Origin: Opitutia bacterium
GTDB taxonomy: Bacteria; Verrucomicrobiota; Verrucomicrobiia; Opitutales; UBA953
Length of the DNA stretch: 64,000 bases
NCBI GenBank assembly: GCA_003569165.1
Contig: BGOI01000007.1
Coordinates: forward strand, 1 to 64,000
Direction of reading: 5' to 3'
This document shows, in pieces, positions 36,591 through 44,785 of this stretch. The translations under genes were made by a program, and so were the position numbers. How positions within the stretch are numbered: the first letter of the stretch is position 1; each line of letters starts with the position of its first letter. The notes beneath the pieces were generated by a model. That model did not search any database, was not told the DNA's origin, and saw nothing but the letters and a program-made list of their open reading frames with translations.

Positions 36591-37286
36591 TCAGAACGTA
36601 CGCACCGACGACAGGCCGCCGTCCACGTGGAGCACTTGGCCCGTCATGAAGCGTGCATGCCCAGAGAGCAAATGCGCAACGAGCGCAGCCATGTCCTCGG
36701 AGCGGCCGACCTGTTGCAATGGGTGACGCTTCGCCGCGGCTTCTTTCTTCAGGTCCGAATTAAGCAACGCGCCGGCGAGCGGGGTGTCCGTCAGCGACGG
36801 CGCGATCACGTTCACGCGGATAGCCGGCGCCCATTCGGCGGCGAGGCTCTTGGCGAGACCTTCGACGGCGCCCTTCGCCGCCGAGATGCTGGCGTGCATG
36901 GGCATGCCCTGCGCGACGGCGACGGTGGAGAAGAGCACGACGGACGCGTTGCCCGAAGCCTTGAGCGCGGGCAGCGCGGACTGGAGCGCGGCGATGGCGC
37001 CGAAGAGGTTCACCTGGAGGTCGCGCTGGAAATCCTCGGCGGTGAGGCGGTGGAACGGCTTGAGCGAAATCGAGCCGGGGAAATAAACAAACCCGTCAAG
37101 GCGCTCGGGCCACGTGAGCGGGCCAGGCGCAGCGGCGTCGAACGGTTGCGCGACGATGTCGAGGTCGCCCAGTTTCTCGGGCGAGCGGCACGCGGCGTAC
37201 ACCATGTGTCCGTCGGCCTGGAGCTGTGCAACGGTCGCGCGGCCAATGCCAGAGGTGCCGCCGATGATCGCAATGTGCTTGGACAT
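36591..37286 (-). CDS. Short-chain dehydrogenase/reductase lacking the catalytic Tyr
   Basis: A 231-residue Rossmann-fold protein. The NAD(P) loop GGTSGIGRA and the catalytic Ser region (VVLFSTVAVAQG) are present, and the Lys stands in SAAKGAVEG, but the residue four before it, normally Tyr (YxxxK), is Ile in HASISAAKG. Related atypical SDRs with HASIxAAKG exist, so this is probably a real subfamily rather than an error. C-terminal HVDGGLSSV is typical. The ATG at 37286 is chosen because it immediately precedes the nucleotide-binding motif. Confidence 0.8.
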   Translation of the reverse strand: MSKHIAIIGGTSGIGRATVAQLQADGHMVYAACRSPEKLGDLDIVAQPFDAAAPGPLTWPERLDGFVYFPGSISLKPFHRLTAEDFQRDLQVNLFGAIAALQSALPALKASGNASVVLFSTVAVAQGMPMHASISAAKGAVEGLAKSLAAEWAPAIRVNVIAPSLTDTPLAGALLNSDLKKEAAAKRHPLQQVGRSEDMAALVAHLLSGHARFMTGQVLHVDGGLSSVRTF

Positions 37287-37395
37287 CCAGTAAGGTTGCG
37301 GAGCGGTCGCCGAGGTCAAACGAGACGCGTCTTTTCCAGGCACGAAAAAGGCCGTAGGCGAACCTCCGACCTGATGCGGGCGACCTAGCGGTCGC

Positions 37396-38361
37396 TTACT
37401 TCTTCTTGGGGGCCTTGCGCGGGGTCTTCTTGTCGAGGTTCGCCTTGAGTTCTTCTTCGGTGAACTTCGTGGCGACGCCGGCAGCAGGGACTTCAGCCTT
37501 CGCGGTCCAGACGATCGCGTTGAGGACGAGCGTGCGCTGGCTGTCGTTAGCCCAGCCGGCGTGATAATGGCCGCCGGTGAAACCAAAGCCACGACCGCCG
37601 TCCTTGCGCTCGACCGCCCAAGCGACGACCGCGGGCTTCTTCTCCTCGAGGACCAACTTCTTCACATCAGGGTTACCGGAGTGCGGTCCATCGCCGCGGC
37701 TCATGGTCTCGGCGGGAGCGAGCGAGGACAGGAGCGGCGTGATGCCTTCCATACCGTCGCGGAAACGCATATTGAAATACCACTCGTCGTTGGAGCTGAA
37801 CGGCTTCACGCCGCGGCTAGCCGGGTGATCAGGGATGACCTTGAAGTCGGCCATCCAGTGCGGGTTCACTGACCAGTGCTGCTCGAAGTAGCCGCCGAGC
37901 CAATCCTTGAGCTCGAGGGCGCCCTTGCCCGTCGAAGAGCGTCCCGCCGGAGGCGGGCTCACGGGCTTGCCGTCGACGCTCAGCCAGCCGGCGCGCTCGT
38001 AGGCGGGCTCGACGGCGTAGTGGAGGCAGACGAAGCCGGTGCCGGCGGCCATCTTCTTGGCGAGCTGGTCGAGGTGAGGGATGGCCGGATGGCCGCCGCC
38101 GCCATCGGAGTAGATCACGATCGTATCAGCCTTGGCGACGCGCTCGTCGGAAGGCCATTCGCCGTTGAGGGAAACATCGACGTTAACCAAGTCGGCGGCG
38201 GACTGCTTGAGGCCGGACGCGAGGAGCTGGATGCCGGCGTTATGCTCGTGCTCACCAGGAGCGTGGCTCGGCTTGCCGGCGATGAGGAGGACATTCTTCT
38301 TGTCCGCGGCCGAGACGAACGCGGCCGAGAGCAGGAGGAGGCTGAGGATGGATTTCTTCAT
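37396..38361 (-). CDS. ThuA-like domain protein, secreted
   Basis: A ThuA/trehalose-utilisation-fold protein of 321 residues. Signal peptide (1-18, cleavage after VSA), then the class I glutamine-amidotransferase-like fold: KNVLLIAGKPSHAPGEHEHN, TIVIYSDGGGGHP, GFVCLHYAVEP and RGFGFTGGHYHAGWAND. The C-terminus is Lys-rich. The family is common in Planctomycetota and Verrucomicrobiota, usually near DUF1080 proteins and sugar isomerases as here; its biochemical role is not settled. Last gene of a four-gene minus-strand cluster. Confidence 0.85.
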   Translation of the reverse strand: MKKSILSLLLLSAAFVSAADKKNVLLIAGKPSHAPGEHEHNAGIQLLASGLKQSAADLVNVDVSLNGEWPSDERVAKADTIVIYSDGGGGHPAIPHLDQLAKKMAAGTGFVCLHYAVEPAYERAGWLSVDGKPVSPPPAGRSSTGKGALELKDWLGGYFEQHWSVNPHWMADFKVIPDHPASRGVKPFSSNDEWYFNMRFRDGMEGITPLLSSLAPAETMSRGDGPHSGNPDVKKLVLEEKKPAVVAWAVERKDGGRGFGFTGGHYHAGWANDSQRTLVLNAIVWTAKAEVPAAGVATKFTEEELKANLDKKTPRKAPKKK

Positions 38362-38367
38362 AAGGGC

Positions 38368-39051
38368 TTATTTGATCTCCTTGAGGACGATGTCCTTGAA
38401 CTGGACGACCATGGGCGGACCGGCGTGGAGCTGAAGGGCGAGGAGGCCCTTCTTGGCGCCGACGGCGGTCTCGTCAGTGACGTCGACGGTCTGGACGCCG
38501 TTGATGAAGTGCTGCAGGTGGCCGCCCTTGGCGACGACGCGGTATTCATTCCAGGCCTCAGCCTTGATCTTGGCCTGGATCTCCTCGGTCTTGCCGAGCG
38601 AGCCAGTGACTTCGATCTTCGGCTTCTTGGCGTCGGCGCCTTCCTTGACGACGACCTTCTCGCCGCGCTTGGCGAGGATGCCGCGGCCCTTCTCTTCATA
38701 GAGGATGCCGGAGTAGGTCTTACCCGCTTCGAAGTCGCCCTGATAGCCAGCGATCACGAAACCCTTTTCGTCGACGAGCTTGCTGCGGTACTGGACGCCG
38801 GAGTTACCGCCGACGATCTTGTACTGGAACGTGAGCTCAAAGTCGGCGACTTCGCCTTCCCACACGAGGAAGGTGTTGCCCTTGGTGGGCTTCTCCTTGG
38901 TCGTGCGGCCGGTGATGACACCGTCTTCGACGGACCAGAAATCAAGGCCCTTCCAACCGGCGAGATCCTTGCCGTTGAAGAGATTCTTGTCCTCGGCGGA
39001 GACCGACACGCAAAGCGCGGCGAGGGCGAGGAGAGGGGTAAGCAGTTTCAT
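38368..39051 (-). CDS. DUF1080 (3-keto-disaccharide hydrolase-type) secreted protein
   Basis: A concanavalin-like beta-sandwich of the DUF1080 family, 227 residues, with a signal peptide (1-19, cleavage after VSA). Typical features are LFNGKDLAGWKG, the WSVEDGVITGR segment, NSGVQYRSKL and the closing LQLHAGPPMVVQFKDIVLKE. Members of this family have been shown to hydrolyse 3-keto-glycosides; activity on a particular sugar here is inference. Seven bases separate it from the ThuA-like gene. Confidence 0.88.
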   Translation of the reverse strand: MKLLTPLLALAALCVSVSAEDKNLFNGKDLAGWKGLDFWSVEDGVITGRTTKEKPTKGNTFLVWEGEVADFELTFQYKIVGGNSGVQYRSKLVDEKGFVIAGYQGDFEAGKTYSGILYEEKGRGILAKRGEKVVVKEGADAKKPKIEVTGSLGKTEEIQAKIKAEAWNEYRVVAKGGHLQHFINGVQTVDVTDETAVGAKKGLLALQLHAGPPMVVQFKDIVLKEIK

Positions 39052-39070
39052 GAATGGTTGGGCGGAAGGG

Positions 39071-39925
39071 TTACTTCTGCTTGCCGAAGAAACGGTTCAG
39101 GTTCTTCAGGCCCTTGACGGCGATATCGTCGCGGTGCGGCTCCATGGCGCGCCAGATGGCGGCCGCGCGGGCGATCACCTTGACGTCGGTGGTGAAGGAC
39201 TCGATGACGACGTCCTGCTTGTAGCCGATTTTCTTGAGGGCGCCGACAATGGGCTTCCAGTCGAGGGAGTCGCCCCCAGGAGTACCGCGGTCGGTACCGC
39301 AGGCGTGGAAGTGTCCGAGGTGCTTGCCGGCCTTGAGGATGGCGGCGGCCTGGTTCTTCTCCTCGATGTTCATGTGGAACGTGTCGAGGTGGAGCTTCAC
39401 GTTCGGGAGGTTGATCGCCTTGACGAGGCGGAGGCCCTGGTCGCAGGTGTTGAGGAAGTCGGTCTCGAAACGGTTCAGCGGCTCGATGTCGAGCTCGATA
39501 CCCTTCTTCTGCGCGTACTTGCCGATGACCTTGAGGTTCTTGACGACGAGTTTGAAGTGCTTGGCCTTGGTCTTGTCGTCATGGGCGCCGATCAGGCCCA
39601 CGACGGAATAGAGCGGGCCGATGATGCGCGGGCAACCGGCGAGAGCCGCCTGGTCGATGAGCGCCATGATGTACTTACGGCCGGCGGCCTGATCCTTAGC
39701 GGAACCGCGCAGGTCGCGGCCGGGGCCCATGCAGGCGCAGATGGAACCGATGGCGATGCCGGCGCTGGCGGCGGCGGCCTTCAGGAACCTCGGGTCGGTA
39801 TGCGACGGATCCTCGATCGGGATCTCGACAGTGTGGAAGCCCCAGTTCTTGAGCTTCTTGAAGAGGTGGACGCTCTCGTTGGTGAACGGAGAGGCGTAGA
39901 GGAACGTATTGAGGCCGAAACGCAT
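39071..39925 (-). CDS. Sugar phosphate isomerase/epimerase, D-tagatose/D-psicose 3-epimerase-like
   Basis: A TIM-barrel (AP endonuclease 2 fold) enzyme of 284 residues with no signal peptide, so cytoplasmic. The metal-binding strands resemble ketose 3-epimerases: LDIEPLNRFETDFLNT (Glu ligand) and LHLDTFHMNIEEKNQ (Asp and His), then FHACGTDRGTPG and VIESFTT with the last Glu. It probably acts on the keto-sugar released by the secreted neighbours. Confidence 0.82.
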   Translation of the reverse strand: MRFGLNTFLYASPFTNESVHLFKKLKNWGFHTVEIPIEDPSHTDPRFLKAAAASAGIAIGSICACMGPGRDLRGSAKDQAAGRKYIMALIDQAALAGCPRIIGPLYSVVGLIGAHDDKTKAKHFKLVVKNLKVIGKYAQKKGIELDIEPLNRFETDFLNTCDQGLRLVKAINLPNVKLHLDTFHMNIEEKNQAAAILKAGKHLGHFHACGTDRGTPGGDSLDWKPIVGALKKIGYKQDVVIESFTTDVKVIARAAAIWRAMEPHRDDIAVKGLKNLNRFFGKQK

Positions 39926-40004
39926 GGGTGTGTGGTGATGGGGGAGGAGCGGAGTTTTGGAGGGGGTCAGGGGGCGGTCAAGGCTGGGCGTCGTCCGAGG
40001 CCAA

Positions 40005-41294
40005 TTAAGGGACGAGTTCGCCGAGAATCAGCAGCGCACCCGGGAAGAAATGGAGGGGGGCGAAGCGTTCGGGCTTATCGATCTGGTTCTTGTTCTTCGC
40101 GAGGACGGCCGCCTTGTCGATCGGGTCGGCCAAGAGCTCCAGTCGGACGGTGTGGACGCCTTCTGGCAGGCCAGTGCCGACGACGAAATTGCTCAGGCGC
40201 GCGTAAGTGCAATAAGCGTCGATGCGCTGGACGACGAAAGGCTTACCGCCGTCGAGCGTGACGGCGACCTTCCCGCCGGCTGGGCCGACGACGTCATAGA
40301 CGGCGCAATGCGTGCCCTTGAACTTGAATTCGATGCTCTGTCCAGGCTGCGTGAGCCGGACCATCGCGGGCAGGCGATTAGCCCAGGCCTTGGCGTAATC
40401 CGCCGTCTTCATGTCCGCCGGGAGGAGTCCGTCCGACAGCTTGGCGGCGGTGATCGGCACGAGCATCGCGCGCTCGAAGTTCGCCGGGTCGAGTGCGAGG
40501 TTGCTCACGTGCGGCGTCGGCGTGTTGTTCGCGATGGCGAGCGCGGGCAGCGAACGGACGATGGCCTGCGTATAAAGCACTTGGCCGGTGGAATCATGCG
40601 GATGGACGCCGTCCCGCGCGAAGACGAACTTGTCCCCGAGCGCGGCCTTGTCGGCGTCGGTCTGCGGCAATGGCGCCTTCCAAACCAGCTTGCCGGCCTT
40701 GGCTAACCTCGCGACTTCCATGCCGAGGGTGATCGTCGGGATACCGTAGAATTCGGCGACCTTCTCCATCGCGCTCGCGGAGCGCTGCAACTTACCCTCG
40801 AGCATGGGCGGGGAAAGTGCCTCGGTCAGGGTGTAGACGAAACAAATGTCGGTCTTAGGGTTGGCCTTCCAAGTCTGCCGCACGATGCCCTCCATGCAGC
40901 GGATGATGCGCTGAGGGTCGGTGCCGCCGTCATTCACGGCGAACTCGACGAAGAGGAGGTCTGGCCCTTTCGAGAGCACATCCTGCTGCACGCGGAAGAC
41001 GCCGAGGTCCGAACCGGTGCCGCCGATGGCGGCATTAATCTCCGTGAAGGTCGACTGCGGGTAGGCCTTCTTGAAATGGGCGAGGGTCTGTACGCGCCAA
41101 CCGTTCTGCGCGGTGATCGAGCCGCCAAGGTAGCCAATCTTGAGCTCAGCGCCGGTCGTCTGGGCCTTCTGGAAGAAGTTCGGTAGGCCACCGCGGGCGC
41201 GGACCTCCTGCGCGTCGACCAGTGGGTAGTCCTTGTCGGCGGCGTGACCGAGGATAGCGGCGCACAGCGCCAAGGCGGAGAAAAGCAGTCTCAT
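40005..41294 (-). CDS. SGNH/GDSL-family hydrolase, secreted
   Basis: A secreted esterase-type protein of 429 residues. Signal peptide (1-18, cleavage after GHA). SGNH blocks: GYLGGSIT (catalytic Ser), GGTGSDLG, VEFAVND (Asn) and DGVHPHD (Asp and His). A C-terminal beta-rich domain of about 120 residues follows. Such enzymes deacetylate polysaccharides or xenobiotics. It is the first gene of the carbohydrate cluster, 79 bases upstream of the epimerase gene. Confidence 0.85.
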   Translation of the reverse strand: MRLLFSALALCAAILGHAADKDYPLVDAQEVRARGGLPNFFQKAQTTGAELKIGYLGGSITAQNGWRVQTLAHFKKAYPQSTFTEINAAIGGTGSDLGVFRVQQDVLSKGPDLLFVEFAVNDGGTDPQRIIRCMEGIVRQTWKANPKTDICFVYTLTEALSPPMLEGKLQRSASAMEKVAEFYGIPTITLGMEVARLAKAGKLVWKAPLPQTDADKAALGDKFVFARDGVHPHDSTGQVLYTQAIVRSLPALAIANNTPTPHVSNLALDPANFERAMLVPITAAKLSDGLLPADMKTADYAKAWANRLPAMVRLTQPGQSIEFKFKGTHCAVYDVVGPAGGKVAVTLDGGKPFVVQRIDAYCTYARLSNFVVGTGLPEGVHTVRLELLADPIDKAAVLAKNKNQIDKPERFAPLHFFPGALLILGELVP

Positions 41295-41408
41295 GGGGGT
41301 ATCAGATTAGACGGGGAGAACGCCTCGGGGTTCCAGCCTATTGGCGGCTTCCGGCGAAAAAATGAAAGTCCGCCTTCCTTCCGCGACCGAGGCTCGTAAG
41401 TTCGACGC

Positions 41409-42437
41409 ATGGATAATGTCACGCACGCCGCCCTCGGCATCGCCGCAGGCATCGCCGTCCGCCGCGCCGGCGCTTCCCTGCCCGCCGCCGCCCTCGCGGG
41501 CCTGCTCGCCGGTGAAGGCCCCGACCTCGACGTCTTCATCCGCTCCGCCGGCGACCCACTCGTCTCCTTCCGCTGGCATCGCCACTTCACGCACAGCTTC
41601 GCCTTCGCGCCGGTATGGGGTCTCCTTGCGGCCCTGATCTCGGCCTGGTTCTTCCGCCGGCGACCGGACGCGCATTGGCGAGACCTGTTCCTACCCGGCC
41701 TGGCGGGTGCGTTATCACACGTGCTCTGTGATGCGTGCACGAGCTATGGCACGATGCTGCTCTGGCCTTTTGACTTCGGCCGCTACGCTTGGGATTGCAT
41801 GCCAATTATTGACCTCATCGCCACCCTGCCGGTGTTGGTGCTCGCCATCCTCGCCTGGAAGAAAGCCGCTCCCCGGCTAGCGGTCTACGGCCTACTCTGG
41901 TTCACGACGTATGCTTCGCTCGGCGTGTGGCAGCACGCGCGCGCGGAGACTGCACTGCGCCAGTGGTTCGCCTCACAGCAGGTCACCCGCCGCACAGAAC
42001 GCGTCGCGGTGAAACCGACCGCCCTCAACCTCGTCGTCTGGCGCTGCGTGTGGCTCGAAGACGGCAAATGGCATACGGCTGCCGTGCGGGTCATGCCGTT
42101 CATGGCCCCGCAAGTGATCCTCGGCGAGACGCGCGCGGCGCTCACACCGCAGAGCCCCGGCCTGCCCGCGGCCGGCTCGCCCGCGGCCGTCATCATCGCC
42201 GATTTCTCACGCTTCACGCAGGGCTGGAATAGCTTCACGGCCGACGGTTCTACGGTACTCATCGGCGACATCCGCTTCGGCATGCTGCCGACGAGTGCGC
42301 GCCCACTCTGGTCCGTCCGCTGTGAACCGAACGTGCCGAGCACCGTCGTCATTGATCGCTCGCTCAAGCCGGGCGACTGGGGTCGCTTCGGGCAGATGAT
42401 CGTCGGCACCCATCCCGACTACGTCAGCTTGAGATAA
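41409..42437 (+). CDS. YdjM-type membrane-bound metal-dependent hydrolase
   Basis: A 342-residue integral membrane protein of the YdjM/DUF457 family. The family metal motif is seen as NVTHAALG, GLLAGEGPDLDV and WHRHFTHSF, with four membrane helices to about residue 160. The extra C-terminal 170 residues are soluble and beta-rich, with no recognised domain. YdjM is a LexA-regulated gene in E. coli, but no LexA-like site is visible upstream here. Divergent from the SGNH gene. Confidence 0.8.
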   Translation: MDNVTHAALGIAAGIAVRRAGASLPAAALAGLLAGEGPDLDVFIRSAGDPLVSFRWHRHFTHSFAFAPVWGLLAALISAWFFRRRPDAHWRDLFLPGLAGALSHVLCDACTSYGTMLLWPFDFGRYAWDCMPIIDLIATLPVLVLAILAWKKAAPRLAVYGLLWFTTYASLGVWQHARAETALRQWFASQQVTRRTERVAVKPTALNLVVWRCVWLEDGKWHTAAVRVMPFMAPQVILGETRAALTPQSPGLPAAGSPAAVIIADFSRFTQGWNSFTADGSTVLIGDIRFGMLPTSARPLWSVRCEPNVPSTVVIDRSLKPGDWGRFGQMIVGTHPDYVSLR

Positions 42438-42468
42438 GGCGCTTGGCCGCGCTCCCCCTCTGAGTGAT

Positions 42469-43152
42469 TCAGCGCAGCTCGTAGCGGTAGCTCGCGACGG
42501 CTTCAGACTCAACCGGCATCCGATTGCGCGAGGCGGGCGCAAACGTCGACGCGCGCGCGGCCGCCAAGGCGGCTTCGTCGAGCAGACGGCTCCCCGAACT
42601 CTGCGTTAGCTCGACCTGCCGCACAGAACCGTCCGCTGCGAGCGCGATGCGCACACCGACGACGCCTTCGACGCCGGCGCGACGCGCCCGCTCGGGATAG
42701 GCTGGCTCCTGACGAGAAAGGAAAGATGGCGGCACAAAGACTTCGGCGATGGGGGCCGGCGCGGCGGCGAGGACTTCGCCCTTGGTCGCGACGGCTACCG
42801 CCACCGCGGAAGTCGGTACTGATGCAATGGTCGGCGCCGCGACGAGTGGCGCGGCGGAAGGAACCGCGACGGGAACGTTGACCGCGACGGGGACGGGCAG
42901 ACCGGCGCCGAGCGCCACGCCACCCTTGGCTTCGCCCGGCAGGGCGACCGGCTCGGTCACCAGTGTCACCAGAATCATGCCGCCTTCGCGGGAGGCTTCG
43001 CTGACGCCGAGGGCACCGCCCATCCAGACCGCCGCGATGGCCGCAAGGTGCCCGCCGGCCACGGCGCTCCAGATCAGAAGATGTCGGCGGCTTTCAGGCA
43101 CGTTGGCAGGCTCGGGGCGGGCCTGCGTTCCGTCAAGAACGGGCCGTGTCAT
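42469..43152 (-). CDS. TonB-family energy transducer
   Basis: A 227-residue TonB-type protein: a membrane helix (about 22-44), a Val/Ala/Pro-rich linker and a C-terminal TonB domain with EPAYPERARRAGVEGVVGVR and LDEAALAAARASTFAPA. The ATG at 43152 overlaps the stop of sixA (ATGA), which decides against the in-frame ATG further upstream at 43179. ExbB/ExbD are not in the window. Confidence 0.85.
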   Translation of the reverse strand: MTRPVLDGTQARPEPANVPESRRHLLIWSAVAGGHLAAIAAVWMGGALGVSEASREGGMILVTLVTEPVALPGEAKGGVALGAGLPVPVAVNVPVAVPSAAPLVAAPTIASVPTSAVAVAVATKGEVLAAAPAPIAEVFVPPSFLSRQEPAYPERARRAGVEGVVGVRIALAADGSVRQVELTQSSGSRLLDEAALAAARASTFAPASRNRMPVESEAVASYRYELR

Positions 43153-43637
43153 TTCGCGAGGTCCGGCGGGATCATCCACAGCAGGCTCCAGGAACCATAC
43201 GGGCGGAGCCGCGTCGGCTTGGCCGTGCGCTCCAAGGCCAGCAGGCCAGATTTGCGGAAACGGACCGCGGCACCGCCATCGACCAGGCCCAGCAGCAAGG
43301 CGGTCAGTTCAGCCAGATGCGGATTATGCCCGACCAACAGGCGGCTACGGCGCGACTTGGCGAGCAGCACCGCCGTCTTGCGCGGATCGTGCTCTGGCTC
43401 CAGTCCGCCCAGGACCTTGAGCGGCAACGGCGAACCCGTCGCGAGCCGGAGTAGCTGGGCCGTGCGCACCGCACGGACAAGCGGACTATGCTCGATCGCG
43501 TCGATTTCCTCGAGCGGCACCCGACCCGCGCCCTTGGCGAGCAAGGCGACCTGCCGCTGCCCCTGCGCGGTGAGGTCGCGCGAAGCGTCCGGCGTCCCGG
43601 GGACGGCTTCGGCATGTCGGAGCAGGTAGGCGCGCAT
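43149..43637 (-). CDS. sixA: SixA-type phosphohistidine phosphatase
   Basis: A histidine-phosphatase family protein of 162 residues. The catalytic motif is YLLRHAEA, the second His is in LLVGHNPHLAEL, and SPLVRAVRTAQLL provides the binding Arg. SixA in E. coli dephosphorylates the PTS protein NPr/HPr-type phospho-His, which may relate to the HPr encoded here at 32686-32973. The start at 43637 places the RHA motif at residue 7, as usual. Divergent with the carboxypeptidase gene. Confidence 0.85.
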   Translation of the reverse strand: MRAYLLRHAEAVPGTPDASRDLTAQGQRQVALLAKGAGRVPLEEIDAIEHSPLVRAVRTAQLLRLATGSPLPLKVLGGLEPEHDPRKTAVLLAKSRRSRLLVGHNPHLAELTALLLGLVDGGAAVRFRKSGLLALERTAKPTRLRPYGSWSLLWMIPPDLAK

Positions 43638-43713
43638 GTCGGCAAGTTGGACAGGTAATAATATTAACGCAAATCGGTCTTGCTCACGGGCGCGGTCCGT
43701 CAACCAATCGCGC

Positions 43714-44685
43714 GTGCGCTTCGCCGCCATCGCCGCCCTCCTTCTGAGTTTGTCGTTCCCGGCCGAGGCGGTCGCCGCCACCCCCTATTCAAAGGCCGGC
43801 ATGAGGGTCGACGGCACGATCTGCGTCGACGCCGCGACCGGCACGGTACTCTCCGAAGAGAAAGCCGACTTTCCGGGCCATCCGGCGAGCGTGACGAAGC
43901 TCATGACGACGCTCCTCGTGCTCGAGGATATCCGGGCGAACCAGACGACGCTGCGTAGCCGGGTGAAGGTCACCAAGGCCGCCGCCGACATCGGGGGCTC
44001 GCAGATTTGGCTGGCGCCGGGCGAAAGTTTTACGGTCGACGAGATGCTCTACGCACTGCTGCTGAAGTCCGCTAACGACGTGGCCGTGGCCCTCGCCATC
44101 GATCGCGCGGGCAGCGTCCCCGCCTTCGTGGCCCGCATGAACCGCCGCGCCGCCGAACTGGGCATGACCCGCACGACTTTCGTGACGCCCAGCGGCCTCA
44201 CCTACGGCAAAGGCCCCCACGACACGACCACCGCCCGCGACCTGGCCAAGCTCTCGATCACGCTCTGCCGATTCCCCGAAGCGCTTAAGTACACCAGCAC
44301 GAAGCAGTATATCTTACGCCGGCCGGGCAAGCCCCTCGAGCTCCTCAACCATAACCACCTCCTGGACTCTTTCCCCGGCTGCGACGGATTGAAGACCGGG
44401 TGGACCGTGGCCGCGCACGCATCCATCGTGACCACCGCCAAGGATAAGGACCTCCGGGTGATTGCGGTCGTGCTCGGCTGCCAAAGCCCAGCCGGAGCCA
44501 AACCGGAGCAACGCCTCCGCGACAGCCTAGCGGCCGACCTGATGACGCAAGGCCTCGCTAAATTAAAGAAGCTCGAGGCCGAGAAAGCCCTCCAGCTCGC
44601 CCAGACGCCGGCCCGAAAAACTCCCTTAAAAGCCAAGAAAGGCGAGGGTTTCTGGGATTGGCTGGTGGATTTGTTTAGCTTCTAA
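43714..44685 (+). CDS. D-alanyl-D-alanine carboxypeptidase (PBP5/6-like)
   Basis: A penicillin-binding serine carboxypeptidase that trims peptidoglycan pentapeptides. Motifs: SVTK (SxxK), SAN (SxN) and KTG in DGLKTGWTVAAHASI. A GTG at 43714 gives a clean signal peptide (VRFAAIAALLLSLSFPAEAV); an ATG at 43636 would add 26 polar residues and overlap the start of the divergent sixA gene. The C-terminus is Lys-rich and ends in an amphipathic helix (FWDWLVDLFSF) like the membrane anchor of PBP5, although the PBP5 beta domain is missing. Confidence 0.88.
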   Translation: MRFAAIAALLLSLSFPAEAVAATPYSKAGMRVDGTICVDAATGTVLSEEKADFPGHPASVTKLMTTLLVLEDIRANQTTLRSRVKVTKAAADIGGSQIWLAPGESFTVDEMLYALLLKSANDVAVALAIDRAGSVPAFVARMNRRAAELGMTRTTFVTPSGLTYGKGPHDTTTARDLAKLSITLCRFPEALKYTSTKQYILRRPGKPLELLNHNHLLDSFPGCDGLKTGWTVAAHASIVTTAKDKDLRVIAVVLGCQSPAGAKPEQRLRDSLAADLMTQGLAKLKKLEAEKALQLAQTPARKTPLKAKKGEGFWDWLVDLFSF

Positions 44686-44716
44686 CCCCCGCCCAAAGGG
44701 GGGTATAAAGAAGTAG

Positions 44717-44730
44717 TGAACATTTGTTCA
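44717..44730. promoter_or_regulatory. LexA-like palindrome upstream of recA
   Basis: TGAACATTTGTTCA, a perfect TGAACA-TT-TGTTCA inverted repeat in the recA leader, 55 bases before the recA start. It matches the GAAC-N4-GTTC core of the Gram-positive LexA/DinR box. The regulator is inferred, not shown; no lexA gene is in the window. Confidence 0.6.
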
Positions 44731-44785
44731 TTTTGCTTGCAAGGCTCCCCGCCCTCGGCACCTTCCCTTACGCATACCCAACGCT

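Noticed and set aside
36591-37592. Longer start for the SDR gene (ATG about 100 codons upstream)
   Set aside because: The added residues are Ser/Arg/Pro-rich shadow sequence of the ThuA gene, and the NAD-binding motif belongs at the N-terminus.
44686-44705. Terminator after the carboxypeptidase gene (CCCCCGCCCAAAGGGGGG)
   Set aside because: The stem is short and followed by TATAAAG rather than a T run; too weak to list.
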